From contig JAEYRB010000048.1 in assembly GCA_023409735.1 (NCBI GenBank), forward strand, positions 39,161 through 103,160: a DNA stretch of 64,000 nt, read 5' to 3'. A program made the translations under genes and the position numbers. Position 1 is the stretch's first letter. The number at the start of each line of letters is the position of its first letter. This document shows, in pieces, positions 8,846-17,419 of the stretch. A model generated the notes under the pieces. It was not told the origin of the DNA, searched no databases, and saw only the letters and a list, made by a program, of their open reading frames with translations. The stretch comes from Bacillota bacterium (lineage in GTDB: Bacteria > Bacillota > Clostridia > Acetivibrionales > DTU013).

Positions 8846-9586
8846 TTGATTAATAAGTACAGTAACGTTCCCTTATACTCACAGCTGAAGAACCTAATAA
8901 TTAAAAAAATTGAATCTGGGGAATACCCGGAGGAATCAAAAATTCCATCGGAACAGGAGCTTTGCGAACAGTATGATATCAGCAGGCCAACAGTCCGTCA
9001 GGCCATAAGTGAGCTTACCAGCAATGGTTATTTATATAAGGAAAAAGGGAAGGGTACTTTTGTTTCACGCTCAAAAACAAAAGTAAGCATAAAGGATTAC
9101 ACTGGCTTCACAGACTCAATTCTTGATAGTCAGGATCCTGGTAAACATGACATATTGTCTTTACGTATTATCACGCAAGATGATGTCCCTGAGCTCGGAA
9201 GTATCTTTAGCGGGCAAAGTAGTCAGGTTATGAATGAATTTGCAGAAATAAAATATATTACAGCTGATAGCAATACCATACTCAGCTTGAACACGTCGTA
9301 CATACCATTAAGCATGTTTCCTGAGATAATAGAGGATATCAAAGCAAAGAAGCCGTCCTATGATATTTTAAGAGGTAAATATCCTCTTCTGCCTGTAAGA
9401 ACTACGAGTTCTTTAGAAATCGTTTATACACAGCAGTCTGAAGCTCAGTATTTGCAAGTACAAACGGGTTTCCCACTTATAAAGGTTGAAAACCTTCTTT
9501 ACTCAAAGAGCGGTCAACCGGTAGAATTGATTGTGGCAGAATACCGGGCAGACAAGTGTAAGCTTATTTTTGAAAACAATAAGTAG
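8846..9586 (+). CDS. GntR family transcriptional regulator, HutC/FarR subfamily (UTRA domain)
   Basis: A ligand-responsive repressor-type protein of 246 residues. Residues 1-70 form the winged helix: YSQLKNLIIKKIESGEYPEE, then the recognition helix ISRPTVRQAISEL and the wing KEKGKGTFVS. Residues 95-240 form a UTRA effector domain, ending in the usual strand VENLLYSKSGQPVELIVAEYR. Translation begins at TTG, with GGAGG eight bases upstream. HutC-type regulators usually bind sugars or amino acids of a linked catabolic operon. None is adjacent here, so the ligand and targets are unknown; it may regulate itself from its own promoter. Confidence 0.92.
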   Translation: MINKYSNVPLYSQLKNLIIKKIESGEYPEESKIPSEQELCEQYDISRPTVRQAISELTSNGYLYKEKGKGTFVSRSKTKVSIKDYTGFTDSILDSQDPGKHDILSLRIITQDDVPELGSIFSGQSSQVMNEFAEIKYITADSNTILSLNTSYIPLSMFPEIIEDIKAKKPSYDILRGKYPLLPVRTTSSLEIVYTQQSEAQYLQVQTGFPLIKVENLLYSKSGQPVELIVAEYRADKCKLIFENNK

Positions 9587-9717
9587 AGAATTTTTGTACT
9601 GTCAACATAGTCAAGGGATAAATTCAGAACAAGTCTGCAAGAAATCTTGTTCCATTGGCAGTTTAAATATAAACAAATTTATAATGTCCATTATTTATAA
9701 TTTGTCAGGAGAATTGT

Positions 9718-10185
9718 ATGGAGATACAAACAGAGCGTTGTATTATACGTCAGTTTAATCAGTATGATATAGACGATTTTATGGTGTACAGAAATAATTT
9801 GGAGTGGATGAGGTATCAAGGATTCAAAGGTTTAACGAAGCAGGAATACAAAGATGCACTTCTTGGTAGTCTTTCTCTGCAAGAGGGGGTGCAACTCGCT
9901 ATTGTTTGTAAAAAATTAGATGTTTTAATCGGTGATGTATATCTCAAACAAGAAGGTTCTACTTTTTGGATTGGTTATACTATATGTCCCTCTAAAGCAC
10001 GTCAAGGTTATGCCTATGAAGTGCTTTCTTCTGTTATTGATGTATTAAAAGCAAAAGGTGTTGATTGTATTAAAGCCGGCGTAGAATCTGAAAATGCCCC
10101 TTCAATTGCACTGCTTAAAAAGTTGAAGTTTAGTTATATTGAAACAGATAACGATGAGCAAATATTTGCTTTAAACTTATATTAA
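9718..10185 (+). CDS. GNAT family N-acetyltransferase
   Basis: A 155-residue acetyltransferase beginning MEIQTERCIIRQFNQYDI, the RimJ/RimL-type first strand. The central strand and turn (FWIGYTICPSKARQGYAYEV) contain the acetyl-CoA pyrophosphate loop, with A-R-Q-G-Y in place of the usual R-x-x-G-x-G/A. ESENAPSIALLKKLKF is the classic N-x-x-S...L-x-K-L-G-F motif. The ATG follows AGGAGA. It is the third GNAT coding sequence in 7 kb (one is broken), but the three are different in sequence. Substrate unknown. Confidence 0.88.
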   Translation: MEIQTERCIIRQFNQYDIDDFMVYRNNLEWMRYQGFKGLTKQEYKDALLGSLSLQEGVQLAIVCKKLDVLIGDVYLKQEGSTFWIGYTICPSKARQGYAYEVLSSVIDVLKAKGVDCIKAGVESENAPSIALLKKLKFSYIETDNDEQIFALNLY

Positions 10186-10342
10186 ATTTAAAAATAATGT
10201 AAAGTTGAGAACTTTCAAATATCTAAATTCATAATTTGAGGATAATATTTTGATTATTAATTGGATAATAAATAGGTACATTTGATATAATGCAGTTGGT
10301 TCTCCAGAATTAATGTATAACATAAATATGTAGGTGATAACA

Positions 10343-11059
10343 ATGGAAAATTTGAATAATAAATTTGATGGCTTCTCAAAAGAGACCTTTAAATTTTTAT
10401 TAGAGCTTGGATTTAATAACAATAAGCAGTGGTTTGAAGAGAATAAACAAAGATATCAGGAAAATGTAATAGAACCCTTCAGGAAACTAGTCGTTGATCT
10501 TTCTGGTTTTATACTTTCTATAGATTCGGATTTTGAAACACGACCGGCTATTGGGAAAACCATATCCCGTATATATAGAGATGTGCGATTTTCAAAGAAC
10601 AAAAGCCCATATAGAACCTCTGTGTGGATAACCTTCAAAAAATCGGGAAGAGACTGGGTACTTGATCCTTGCTTCTTTTTTGAGATAACTCCTGACCTTT
10701 ATAGATATGGCATGGGCTTTTATACAACGCCGAAGGAAGCACTAGAAAGATTAAGGGAGCTTATAGATGATAATGATCGTGAGTTTTTAAAGCTTAATAA
10801 GCTCTATCACAGTCAGAAGGAATTTGTGATGGAGGGCGAGAGGTATAAAAAACTCTACGCAGGCACTAAACCCGAAGAACTGCTTGATTGGTATCAAAGG
10901 AAAAATATATTTTTCATGTGCACAAAAAATATAGATTCGAACATTTATAGTGACAAAATCTTGGAGACTGTAAAGAATTGTTTTTCTGAGCTTATACCAT
11001 TCTACAAATTTTTATGGAGGATCAAGCTTGAAGGTGAAGCTAAAAAGCTAAGAATCTAA
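10343..11059 (+). CDS. DUF2461 (TIGR02453) family protein
   Basis: A 238-residue protein of a widespread family of unknown function. Family landmarks are F-L-x-x-L-x-x-N-N-x-x-W-F near the start (FLLELGFNNNKQWFEENK), a central RDVRFSKNKSPYRTSVWITF block and GMGFYTTPKEALERLRELI. The ATG at 10343 is preferred over a GTG at 10334 because AGGTGA lies five bases upstream of the ATG and would overlap the GTG. The last codons (AAAAAGCTAAGAATC) are already part of the tandem repeat array that follows. Confidence 0.85.
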   Translation: MENLNNKFDGFSKETFKFLLELGFNNNKQWFEENKQRYQENVIEPFRKLVVDLSGFILSIDSDFETRPAIGKTISRIYRDVRFSKNKSPYRTSVWITFKKSGRDWVLDPCFFFEITPDLYRYGMGFYTTPKEALERLRELIDDNDREFLKLNKLYHSQKEFVMEGERYKKLYAGTKPEELLDWYQRKNIFFMCTKNIDSNIYSDKILETVKNCFSELIPFYKFLWRIKLEGEAKKLRI

Positions 11060-11146
11060 GAACCTAGGAACCTAAGAGTCTAATAACCTTAGGGCCTTTG
11101 ATTCTAAGAACCTAAGAACCTAAGAACTTAAGAACTTAAGAACTAA
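11044..11146 (+). repeat. Degenerate 8-bp tandem array at a gene 3' end
   Basis: About ten to twelve copies of an 8-base unit close to CTAAGAAC (variants CTAAGAAT, CTAGGAAC, TTAAGAAC). It starts inside the last codons of the DUF2461 gene and runs past the stop codon. The middle is interrupted by about 16 non-repeat bases near 11085-11105. The rest of the gap to 11459 is AT-rich with no other element that I can define. Confidence 0.8.
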
Positions 11147-11459
11147 ATAACATTTTAGGATAAATATAATTATATAATCGACTTCTTGGTCAATGAAACG
11201 CTGAACGTCAACTACATTTTTTGAAATTATGTGTTGTAAATCAAAGTACTGTTGAACTAAACGAGCCTGTGAGCGATTATTTGTAATATAGTTAAATAGT
11301 AAGCCATATTTTTACTATAATGTCTTTTTTGTCAATAGCCTGCATAATTTTGCCTATTTCTGACTTTTCTTTTCAAACAATCATTCACTATAATGAAAGT
11401 CAAATACTACCATACTTAAAAGGTATACAAATTTATTTTGTAAAGGTGAGTGATATTAA

Positions 11460-12506
11460 ATGAGTGAAATTATTGACAATGAGAGCGTCCCTCCCCAGTT
11501 GACTGCAGGCATTGCATATAACCTGAAAAAAGGCATTAAATCTGATGTAGAGGATATTGAGGCCGAATATGATTCGCTCGAAACAATTGAAGCCATTAAA
11601 AATGCTCTGGAATCTGCCGGAATCAGCGTAATTTTGCTTGAAGCCGATGCAGATTTTATTAATAAATTGAAGAAAACTCACGTTGATATTGTTTTTAACA
11701 TTGCCGAAGGAATTTCCGGAAGGGGCAGAGAGGCTCAAATTCCAGCCATATTGAGCTTTTTGGGAATACCGTATTCTGGTTCAGACGAAACGACCTTATG
11801 TATTTCACTTAATAAAGCTTTAACCAAAAGATATCTTTCTACCTTTGGAATAAAAACACCATCCTACCAGCTCGTAAAAACTTCCGATTTCAAGCTTGAT
11901 AATTCTCTCAACTTCCCATTAATAGTAAAGCCTGATGCAGAAGGCTCAAGTAAGGGCATTTCTGATATGGCAATTGTAGAAGATGAGAAAATGCTTTATG
12001 AAACAGTTATTAAAAATATCAATATGTACAAGGAACCAATGTTAATGGAAGAATATATAACAGGCCGCGAATTTACAGTCGGAATTCTAGGCAACGGTGA
12101 AGATTTAAAGGTTTTTGACCCTATGGAAATCTGCTATATAGCTGAAGCTAGGGAAAACAGAATTTACAGCTACAATGTCAAAAAGAATTACAAGAAATAT
12201 ATTACATATAGTTGTCCACCCAAGCTTCCTGATGAAACGATCCAAAAGATGAAGAACATTGCTGCAGAAATATATAAAGACCTGGAATGCCGCGATTTTT
12301 CCAGAATAGATTTTATGCTTTCTGACAATGGAGAAATTTACTTTATTGAAATTAATCCTTTACCTGGATTGACCCCTGATTACAGTGATTTTCCCATGAT
12401 TGCAAGGTTCTGTGGTACTGATTACAAATCCCTTGTCATTAACGTTCTGAACAGTGCTCTAAAAAGATATGGCCTCAACGAAGTCGTTACGAAAAGAGGC
12501 GCATAA
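11460..12506 (+). CDS. ATP-grasp ligase of the D-alanine--D-alanine ligase family
   Basis: An ATP-dependent carboxylate-amine ligase of 348 residues. The N-terminal domain has FNIAEGISGRGREAQIP (residues 79-95) and GIPYSGSD; the ATP-grasp domain has FPLIVKPDAEGSSKGIS (152-168), the EEYITGREFTVGIL strand, and the metal ligands Asp284, Glu297 and Asn299 in IDFML and IEINPLPGLTP. It resembles the DdlA/VanA fold, but the region after PGLTP differs from true Ddl (DYSDFPMIARFCG), so it is a Ddl-like paralogue and may join other substrates. The stop codon is two bases before the start of a lysine 2,3-aminomutase homologue, which implies translational coupling. The ATG follows AAGGTGAG. Confidence 0.88.
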   Translation: MSEIIDNESVPPQLTAGIAYNLKKGIKSDVEDIEAEYDSLETIEAIKNALESAGISVILLEADADFINKLKKTHVDIVFNIAEGISGRGREAQIPAILSFLGIPYSGSDETTLCISLNKALTKRYLSTFGIKTPSYQLVKTSDFKLDNSLNFPLIVKPDAEGSSKGISDMAIVEDEKMLYETVIKNINMYKEPMLMEEYITGREFTVGILGNGEDLKVFDPMEICYIAEARENRIYSYNVKKNYKKYITYSCPPKLPDETIQKMKNIAAEIYKDLECRDFSRIDFMLSDNGEIYFIEINPLPGLTPDYSDFPMIARFCGTDYKSLVINVLNSALKRYGLNEVVTKRGA

Positions 12507-12508
12507 TA

Positions 12509-13627
12509 ATGAACGACAATAAAAAAAATAAGTTGTGGGAGAATGTGTCATCTGTACAATGGAATGACTGGAGGTGGCAGATTAAAAACAGAATCACTAC
12601 AAGCGAGCTGCTTGGGAAGATTATTCCTTTGACTGACAATGAAAAAGGTGAAATAGACAGCTGCCTCGAATATTTCAGAATGGCTATAACGCCTTATTAT
12701 TCAATGCTTATGAATCCAGACGATCCGCACTGTCCAATTAAAAGTCAGGCAGTGCCATCAATTGATGAGCTTGTTATTGATGACTGCGATATGGCAGATC
12801 CTTTAGCAGAGGAAAAATTTTCACCGGTAGAAGGTATTGTGCACAGGTATCCCGACAGAGTATTATTCCTGCTTACGTATAAGTGCTCTATGTATTGCAG
12901 GCATTGTACAAGAAGAAGAGTAGTTGGCAGTGAGGATTACAATATTACAAATACTCAAATTGAGAACGCAATAGAATATATTGAAAGTAACATTAAAATA
13001 CGTGATGTACTTCTATCCGGTGGAGATCCTCTGATACTGTCCGACAGCCGTTTGGAAGAGATCATTGCCAGACTGCGGAAAATACAGCATGTTGAGATCA
13101 TTAGAATAGGCACACGAACTCCTGTTGTCCTTCCAATGCGAATTACTGATGATCTTCTCAGGATGCTGCGCAAGTATCACCCAATCTGGATAAACACACA
13201 TTTTAATCACCCTAATGAAATTACAGAGGAAGCTGCCGCTGCCTGCGAAAGGATTGCAGACGCCGGTATACCTCTTGGAAATCAGAGCGTCTTGCTGCGT
13301 GGCATTAATAACAATGCAGATACCTTGAAAGAATTGTTTACAAAGCTCGTAAAAATAAGAGTAAGGCCATACTACCTTTATCAATGCGATGTTGCGCAAG
13401 GTCTTGGACATTTCAGAACGCCTGTTGCAGAGGGTATAGATATAATGAGTAACATAAGAGGCTATATCTCAGGTTATGCAGTGCCAACATTTGTTATTGA
13501 TGCACCAGGAGGGGGAGGGAAGACACCGATGAATCCTGAATACCTTGTGAGCCTTGATGATAAACAGGCTGTAATGAAGAACTATTTAGGTGAAATCTAT
13601 ACATATCCAAATCCTGCACGTGTGTAA
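12509..13627 (+). CDS. kamA: Lysine 2,3-aminomutase family radical SAM protein
   Basis: A radical SAM, PLP-dependent aminomutase of 372 residues. Cluster cysteines are C126, C130 and C133 in CSMYCRHC; GGDPL follows at 171-175. The PLP lysine is K338 in DAPGGGGK. D294 (YQCD) and D331 (VIDAPGG) match the two aspartates that bind the epsilon-amine of lysine in the C. subterminale enzyme and that are replaced in glutamate 2,3-aminomutases, so lysine is the likelier substrate, giving beta-lysine. The C-terminus ends at TYPNPARV and lacks the zinc-binding cysteine tail of the 416-residue enzyme; the equivalent of its Cys268 is also not cysteine. No beta-lysine acetyltransferase (AblB) or lysine fermentation gene is nearby. 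It is coupled to the ATP-grasp ligase. Confidence 0.9.
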   Translation: MNDNKKNKLWENVSSVQWNDWRWQIKNRITTSELLGKIIPLTDNEKGEIDSCLEYFRMAITPYYSMLMNPDDPHCPIKSQAVPSIDELVIDDCDMADPLAEEKFSPVEGIVHRYPDRVLFLLTYKCSMYCRHCTRRRVVGSEDYNITNTQIENAIEYIESNIKIRDVLLSGGDPLILSDSRLEEIIARLRKIQHVEIIRIGTRTPVVLPMRITDDLLRMLRKYHPIWINTHFNHPNEITEEAAAACERIADAGIPLGNQSVLLRGINNNADTLKELFTKLVKIRVRPYYLYQCDVAQGLGHFRTPVAEGIDIMSNIRGYISGYAVPTFVIDAPGGGGKTPMNPEYLVSLDDKQAVMKNYLGEIYTYPNPARV

Positions 13628-13706
13628 ACTGTTTGTTTGATACACTAACCAAACAATACCGTAACAGTGGTAATAATTACTATATTTATATTGTAATATA
13701 TTGCAT

Positions 13707-13758
13707 GCATCGGCTCATATAAATTTCTGAAACCGGAAATTGTATATGAGCTGATGTG
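13707..13758 (+). terminator. Long imperfect hairpin after the aminomutase gene
   Basis: GCATCGGCTCATATAAATTTC (13707-13727) pairs, with a few G-U and bulged positions, with 13735-13758 around a seven-base loop. No clear T-run follows, so it may be a weak terminator or an mRNA 3'-end stabiliser rather than a strong intrinsic terminator. Confidence 0.4.
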
Positions 13759-13779
13759 TTATAATAATTATGATATGTG

Positions 13780-13815
13780 TAACAAAAGTAACAAAAGTTA
13801 CAAAAGTTACAGAAG
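13780..13815 (+). repeat. Short tandem repeat before ybaK
   Basis: Four near-identical 9-10 base units (TAACAAAAG, TAACAAAAGT, TACAAAAGT, TACAGAAG) sit immediately upstream of the ybaK ribosome binding region. Confidence 0.75.
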
Positions 13816-13850
13816 ACTAATAATGTAAAAGTATATATGAGAGGGCTACA

Positions 13851-14336
13851 ATGGACAAGTTAAAGACTAATGCCATGCGTGCATTGGACAAGGCCGGTTT
13901 AAAATATAACACTCACGAATATCAGGCCTCAGACGGACAGATCGACGGCGTATCAGTGGCAGAAAAGATGGGTATTCCGGTTGAATATGTTTATAAAACG
14001 CTTGTAACACAAGGCCACAGCAGGAACTACTATGTATTTGTGATACCGGTAGCATGTGAGCTTGATTTAAAAGCGGCTGCAAGATCTGTAGGCGAAAAAT
14101 CCGTAGAAATGATAAAGGTAGCAGATATAAATAAGATTACCGGTTATATAAGGGGTGGCTGCTCGCCGATAGGCATGAAAAAGAATTATACAACTGTAAT
14201 TGACTCGTCATGCACGGCACTGGACAAGATCATATTCAGCGCAGGGAAAATAGGCCATCAGATAGAAATGAATCCTATGGACCTGGTTGCACTATTGAAC
14301 TGTAAAACTGAAGCAATTGCTATAGCGCAAAATTAG
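13851..14336 (+). CDS. ybaK: Cys-tRNA(Pro)/Cys-tRNA(Cys) deacylase, YbaK/EbsC type
   Basis: A trans-editing enzyme of 161 residues that clears mischarged Cys-tRNA(Pro). It has the YbaK/ProX fold: DKAGLKYNTHEYQ at the start, VYKTLVTQG with the conserved K-T-L, FVIPVACELDLKAAAR, and GYIRGGCSPIGMKK, the most conserved block of the YbaK subfamily. The length matches the family. The ATG follows GAGAGGG. It appears to be a single-gene unit. Confidence 0.93.
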   Translation: MDKLKTNAMRALDKAGLKYNTHEYQASDGQIDGVSVAEKMGIPVEYVYKTLVTQGHSRNYYVFVIPVACELDLKAAARSVGEKSVEMIKVADINKITGYIRGGCSPIGMKKNYTTVIDSSCTALDKIIFSAGKIGHQIEMNPMDLVALLNCKTEAIAIAQN

Positions 14337-14745
14337 TCCAATAGCAGTACTCAGACATTTTTGAATAGCGGTATTATAGCTTTATCGATAAACAAAGAAA
14401 TGTGCATGCAAAGTTCTATTTATATAGTATTTATATATTGATAAGTTAAACTTTTGAGCACTTAATTATATAGTTGCCATGTAGGAGCTGTAGCTGTAAT
14501 TATATTTATCGATATATTTATGTAATGATAAAAAATCTGTATTAGGGTTAATTAATTAAATAATAAGGGGACTCCTATTAAAAAAATATTATCAATTACG
14601 CGAAATCAAAATTTCGTGTAATTGGAAGGGGCAAATATATTGAAAATACCTATTTTTTAGTTTATTATTAATTTATCAACTATTACTTAAGAATTTTTAT
14701 CAAACAGCTCTAAATAAATTATTTGCTTTGTGAGGTCTTATACAA
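14337..14745. other. 409-base non-coding stretch with one strong hairpin
   Basis: No ORF with coding character is seen. Its one notable element is a 14-bp stem (CAATTACGCGAAAT at 14593-14606 with ATTTCGTGTAATTG at 14611-14624, one G-U pair, CAAA loop), about 120 bases before the recombinase start. No U-run follows immediately, so the hairpin may be regulatory, a leader element, or a protein-binding palindrome. Confidence 0.5.
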
Positions 14746-15738
14746 ATGAAGAAAACTGTAAATGATTTTGAAATGCCTCCAATACTTCGCGACTTTCTTA
14801 GTTACATGCAAACTATTAAAGGAAAATCCTCAAATACTGTTCAGGTATATTTTTATGATTTAAGAGTCTTTTTTAGATTTATGAAGCTTAATAAAAATCT
14901 TGTCAGTCATAACGTGGATTTTAATGACATACAAATTGCAGATATTGACATTGATTTAATAAAAAAAATTACGCTTAGCGATTTGTATGCATTTATGGCT
15001 TTTGTGAGCAATGATCGTGATAATTCATCATATGCCCGTGCCCGTAAGGTTTCAAGCCTTAAATCATTTTTTAAATACCTTACATTTAAGGTCAAGCTTA
15101 TTGATACAAATCCTGCAACTGAGCTTGAAACGCCTAAAATAATAAAAAGATTGCCAAGATATCTTAATGTTGAAGAAAGCAAACAATTATTACAATCAAT
15201 TGATGGTCAGTTTTCTGAACGTGATTATGCAATAATTACCATATTTTTGAATTGTGGACTGCGTTTGTCCGAATTAGTAGGGATTAATCTAAATAACATT
15301 AAAGATAATAACATAAATGGCGGGAAAACCTTGACAGTTATAGGAAAAGGCAATAAAGAACGCAGTGTTCCTCTCAATAACGCATGTGTTAAGGCTCTGG
15401 AGGCTTATATGAGGGTCCGCCCTGCCGACGGTCTGAAGGATAGAAATGCGCTTTTTATAAGCTCGCGCAAACAAAGGATCAGTAAGGAATCTGTTCAAAA
15501 AATAGTTAAGAAATACATACGAGCTGCCGGGCTTGATCCGGAGCGTTATTCAACTCATAAGCTAAGGCATACGGCTGCCACACTGATGTATAAGTACGGC
15601 CATGTTGATATACGCGCACTGCAGGAGCTGCTTGGCCACGAAAGTATTTCAACGACACAGATTTACACGCATCTTGATAGCAATCAGCTAAGAAATGCTG
15701 TTGATAGCAATCCACTTGCGGACTATGGCAAGGAATAG
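14746..15738 (+). CDS. Tyrosine recombinase, XerC/XerD family
   Basis: A site-specific recombinase of 330 residues. Residues 10-110 are the SAM-like core-binding domain (YMQTIKGKSSNTVQVYFYDL). The catalytic domain has Arg in NCGLRLSELVGI, the H-x-x-R box in STHKLRHTAATLMYKYG, the second His in LLGHESISTTQIYTH and the nucleophile Tyr just after it. The short, complete architecture and the absence of phage genes or att repeats suggest a chromosome-dimer resolution enzyme (XerC/D-like) rather than a prophage integrase. The ATG follows GAGGT. Which of the Xer paralogues it is cannot be decided here. Confidence 0.9.
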   Translation: MKKTVNDFEMPPILRDFLSYMQTIKGKSSNTVQVYFYDLRVFFRFMKLNKNLVSHNVDFNDIQIADIDIDLIKKITLSDLYAFMAFVSNDRDNSSYARARKVSSLKSFFKYLTFKVKLIDTNPATELETPKIIKRLPRYLNVEESKQLLQSIDGQFSERDYAIITIFLNCGLRLSELVGINLNNIKDNNINGGKTLTVIGKGNKERSVPLNNACVKALEAYMRVRPADGLKDRNALFISSRKQRISKESVQKIVKKYIRAAGLDPERYSTHKLRHTAATLMYKYGHVDIRALQELLGHESISTTQIYTHLDSNQLRNAVDSNPLADYGKE

Positions 15739-15980
15739 AAATAATTGTCCAAATTGACCAATATTTTAGCATATCTTGGTTAATACTGATAAAAACAGTT
15801 ATTTACTTATATGATAAATTTCATTATAATAATATGTATTGTTTTTGAGTGCTAAACTTTTGATAATATTACATGGAAAGTATATTCAGAACTTTTTGAA
15901 GCAACTTCTTATATTGTATAGAACCACTTTTTAAGCAGTCAAAAACATAAATTAAAATGACGATCAGAGGTCTTTTACAT

Positions 15981-17084
15981 ATGAACTTGCGTAAGTTTTA
16001 TTTTATTTTAACCATAATCGTGTCCAGCGTCCTCTTTTGTGCAGGTGCAGGAGTTTTGTATTATGTTAACAGCAATATGATCGCTGCAGATGCATCAGCG
16101 ATGAATGATGATAACTCAATTAATAAAATATTTCAACCCTTCATGATGAGCAAACAGCCTTTTAACGTGCTTCTTTTAGGCGGAGACAAGGTCAATAATA
16201 ATGCGGATACTATAATGATTGCTAATTTTGATCCTGCTACATGTAAGGTAAATATTATGTCAGTGCCAAGGGATACTAAGGTTACTATTGAAGGAAAAGA
16301 AAGAAAAATAAACTACTCTTTTCCCCATGGCGGAGTTGAATTGACAGTTAAGACTGCTTCAGAGCTTCTTGGCATAAATATAAAGTATTATGCCTTTGTC
16401 GATACTGCTGCTTTCAGAGAGATCATAGATATACTGGGCGGTGTTGATTACTATGTACCTGTTGATATGAATTATGATGACCCGTTGCAGAATCTTCATA
16501 TACATCTTAAAAAAGGCCAACAGACGCTCACCGGTGAAAAAGCTGAACAGTATGTGCGTTTCCGTAAGCCAAATAAGTGGAATAGTGAAATTAAGAAATA
16601 TTATGATGGTAGTGATATTAAAAGAACTGAAGCGCAGCAGAAGTTTATGAAGGAATTAATGAAGCAAAAACTAACACTTCAATATTTACCTAAATTGAAC
16701 AGTGTAGTTGAAACTGTTTTTGACAACGTTGAAACCAACATGGCATTAAACGAAGTTATTAAGCTTACAGGTTATATAAATAAGTTCGATATTAATAACG
16801 TAACGTTTATCCCAATGCCAGGAACGACTTATGACGCTTCCCCCTGGTACTATTTATGCGATGTAGAAAGTACGAGGCAGATCATGGCTGAAAGCTTTAT
16901 TTGTAATGACAGCTTTGTAAAAATAGATGAAAAAGCAAAGAATGCCTATAATAATAAAAATACTAAACCAGCCAGCTCAAGCAAAGCTAAAGATACTGAA
17001 AAAGCCAAAGGGACAGGCACAAAGAATAATAATCCATCCAATGCGGAATCCTCTCTGCCAAGTGCAGGTACTGATGACCCATGA
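15981..17084 (+). CDS. LytR-CpsA-Psr (LCP) family cell-wall glycopolymer transferase
   Basis: A membrane-anchored enzyme of 367 residues that attaches teichoic acid or other polymers from lipid carriers to peptidoglycan. A single N-terminal membrane segment (FILTIIVSSVLFCAGAGVLY) is followed by the extracellular LCP domain: LLLGGDKVNNNADTIMI, IMSVPRDTKV with the polyprenyl-phosphate-binding Arg and Asp, and EQYVRFRK...DIKRTEAQQKF with the conserved Arg residues. The last 45 residues are a Lys/Ser/Asn-rich low-complexity tail. The ATG at 15981 follows AGAGG; an ATG eight codons upstream lacks a site. The stop overlaps the start of a broken DUF1508 gene (ATGA). Confidence 0.92.
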   Translation: MNLRKFYFILTIIVSSVLFCAGAGVLYYVNSNMIAADASAMNDDNSINKIFQPFMMSKQPFNVLLLGGDKVNNNADTIMIANFDPATCKVNIMSVPRDTKVTIEGKERKINYSFPHGGVELTVKTASELLGINIKYYAFVDTAAFREIIDILGGVDYYVPVDMNYDDPLQNLHIHLKKGQQTLTGEKAEQYVRFRKPNKWNSEIKKYYDGSDIKRTEAQQKFMKELMKQKLTLQYLPKLNSVVETVFDNVETNMALNEVIKLTGYINKFDINNVTFIPMPGTTYDASPWYYLCDVESTRQIMAESFICNDSFVKIDEKAKNAYNNKNTKPASSSKAKDTEKAKGTGTKNNNPSNAESSLPSAGTDDP

Positions 17085-17268
17085 TATTTGATGTAATCCA
17101 TGTCTGTGAAGTCTATAGGATAAATCGGGCGAGTTTCGATTCAGACTTAAAGCTAAAAATGGTCAGATAATAGCTGTCAGTGAATCATACAAAGCGATTT
17201 CAAGCTGTATGAACGTTATTGAATCAGTTAAAAAGAATGCTGCGGACGCTCAAATCATCGAGGAATAA
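17081..17268 (+). pseudogene. YegP/DUF1508-domain protein broken by one missing base
   Basis: An ATG overlapping the LCP stop opens a short frame (MIFDVIHVCEVYR) that terminates at 17168-17170. From about 17121 the next frame reads DKSGEFRFRLKAKNGQII, then AVSESYKAISSCMNVIESV and KKNAADAQIIEE to a stop at 17266-17268. That is a clear DUF1508 domain: K-x-G-x-F-R-F-x-L-K-A-x-N-G, S-E-x-Y, C-x-x-x-I-x-S-V-K-x-N-A. The join needs one extra base, most simply a third G after CTATAGG. Restored, it would be a normal one-domain protein of about 62 residues. Confidence 0.8.
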
Positions 17269-17312
17269 CAAAACTACTTATATAACCAAATAATCAGCAG
17301 TAACAAAGCTAA

Positions 17313-17368
17313 TTAAAGCCGCGGAAAAAAGGAATCTACTTACAAAATACTCCTCTCCACGGCTTTAA
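17313..17368. terminator. Bidirectional hairpin between convergent genes
   Basis: TTAAAGCCGCGG (17313-17324) pairs with CCACGGCTTTAA (17357-17368) around a purine/pyrimidine-rich 32-base loop. It lies between the + strand LCP/DUF1508 unit and the - strand aminopeptidase gene. Confidence 0.6.
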
Positions 17369-17419
17369 ATTAATTAACTGTGCTGTTATTTCTTATTATT
17401 TCTATTAATATTTCTCTTT

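Noticed and set aside
12509..13627. Aminomutase as a glutamate 2,3-aminomutase
   Set aside because: Both aspartates that hold the lysine side-chain amine are retained (D294, D331), unlike in glutamate enzymes as I know them.
13780..13815. Short direct repeats before ybaK considered as CRISPR-like
   Set aside because: Four 9-10 bp units without spacers; best described as a simple tandem repeat.
14746..15738. Xer-type recombinase considered as a phage or island integrase
   Set aside because: No phage or conjugation genes, no tRNA target and no flanking direct repeats; the protein has XerC/D size and layout.
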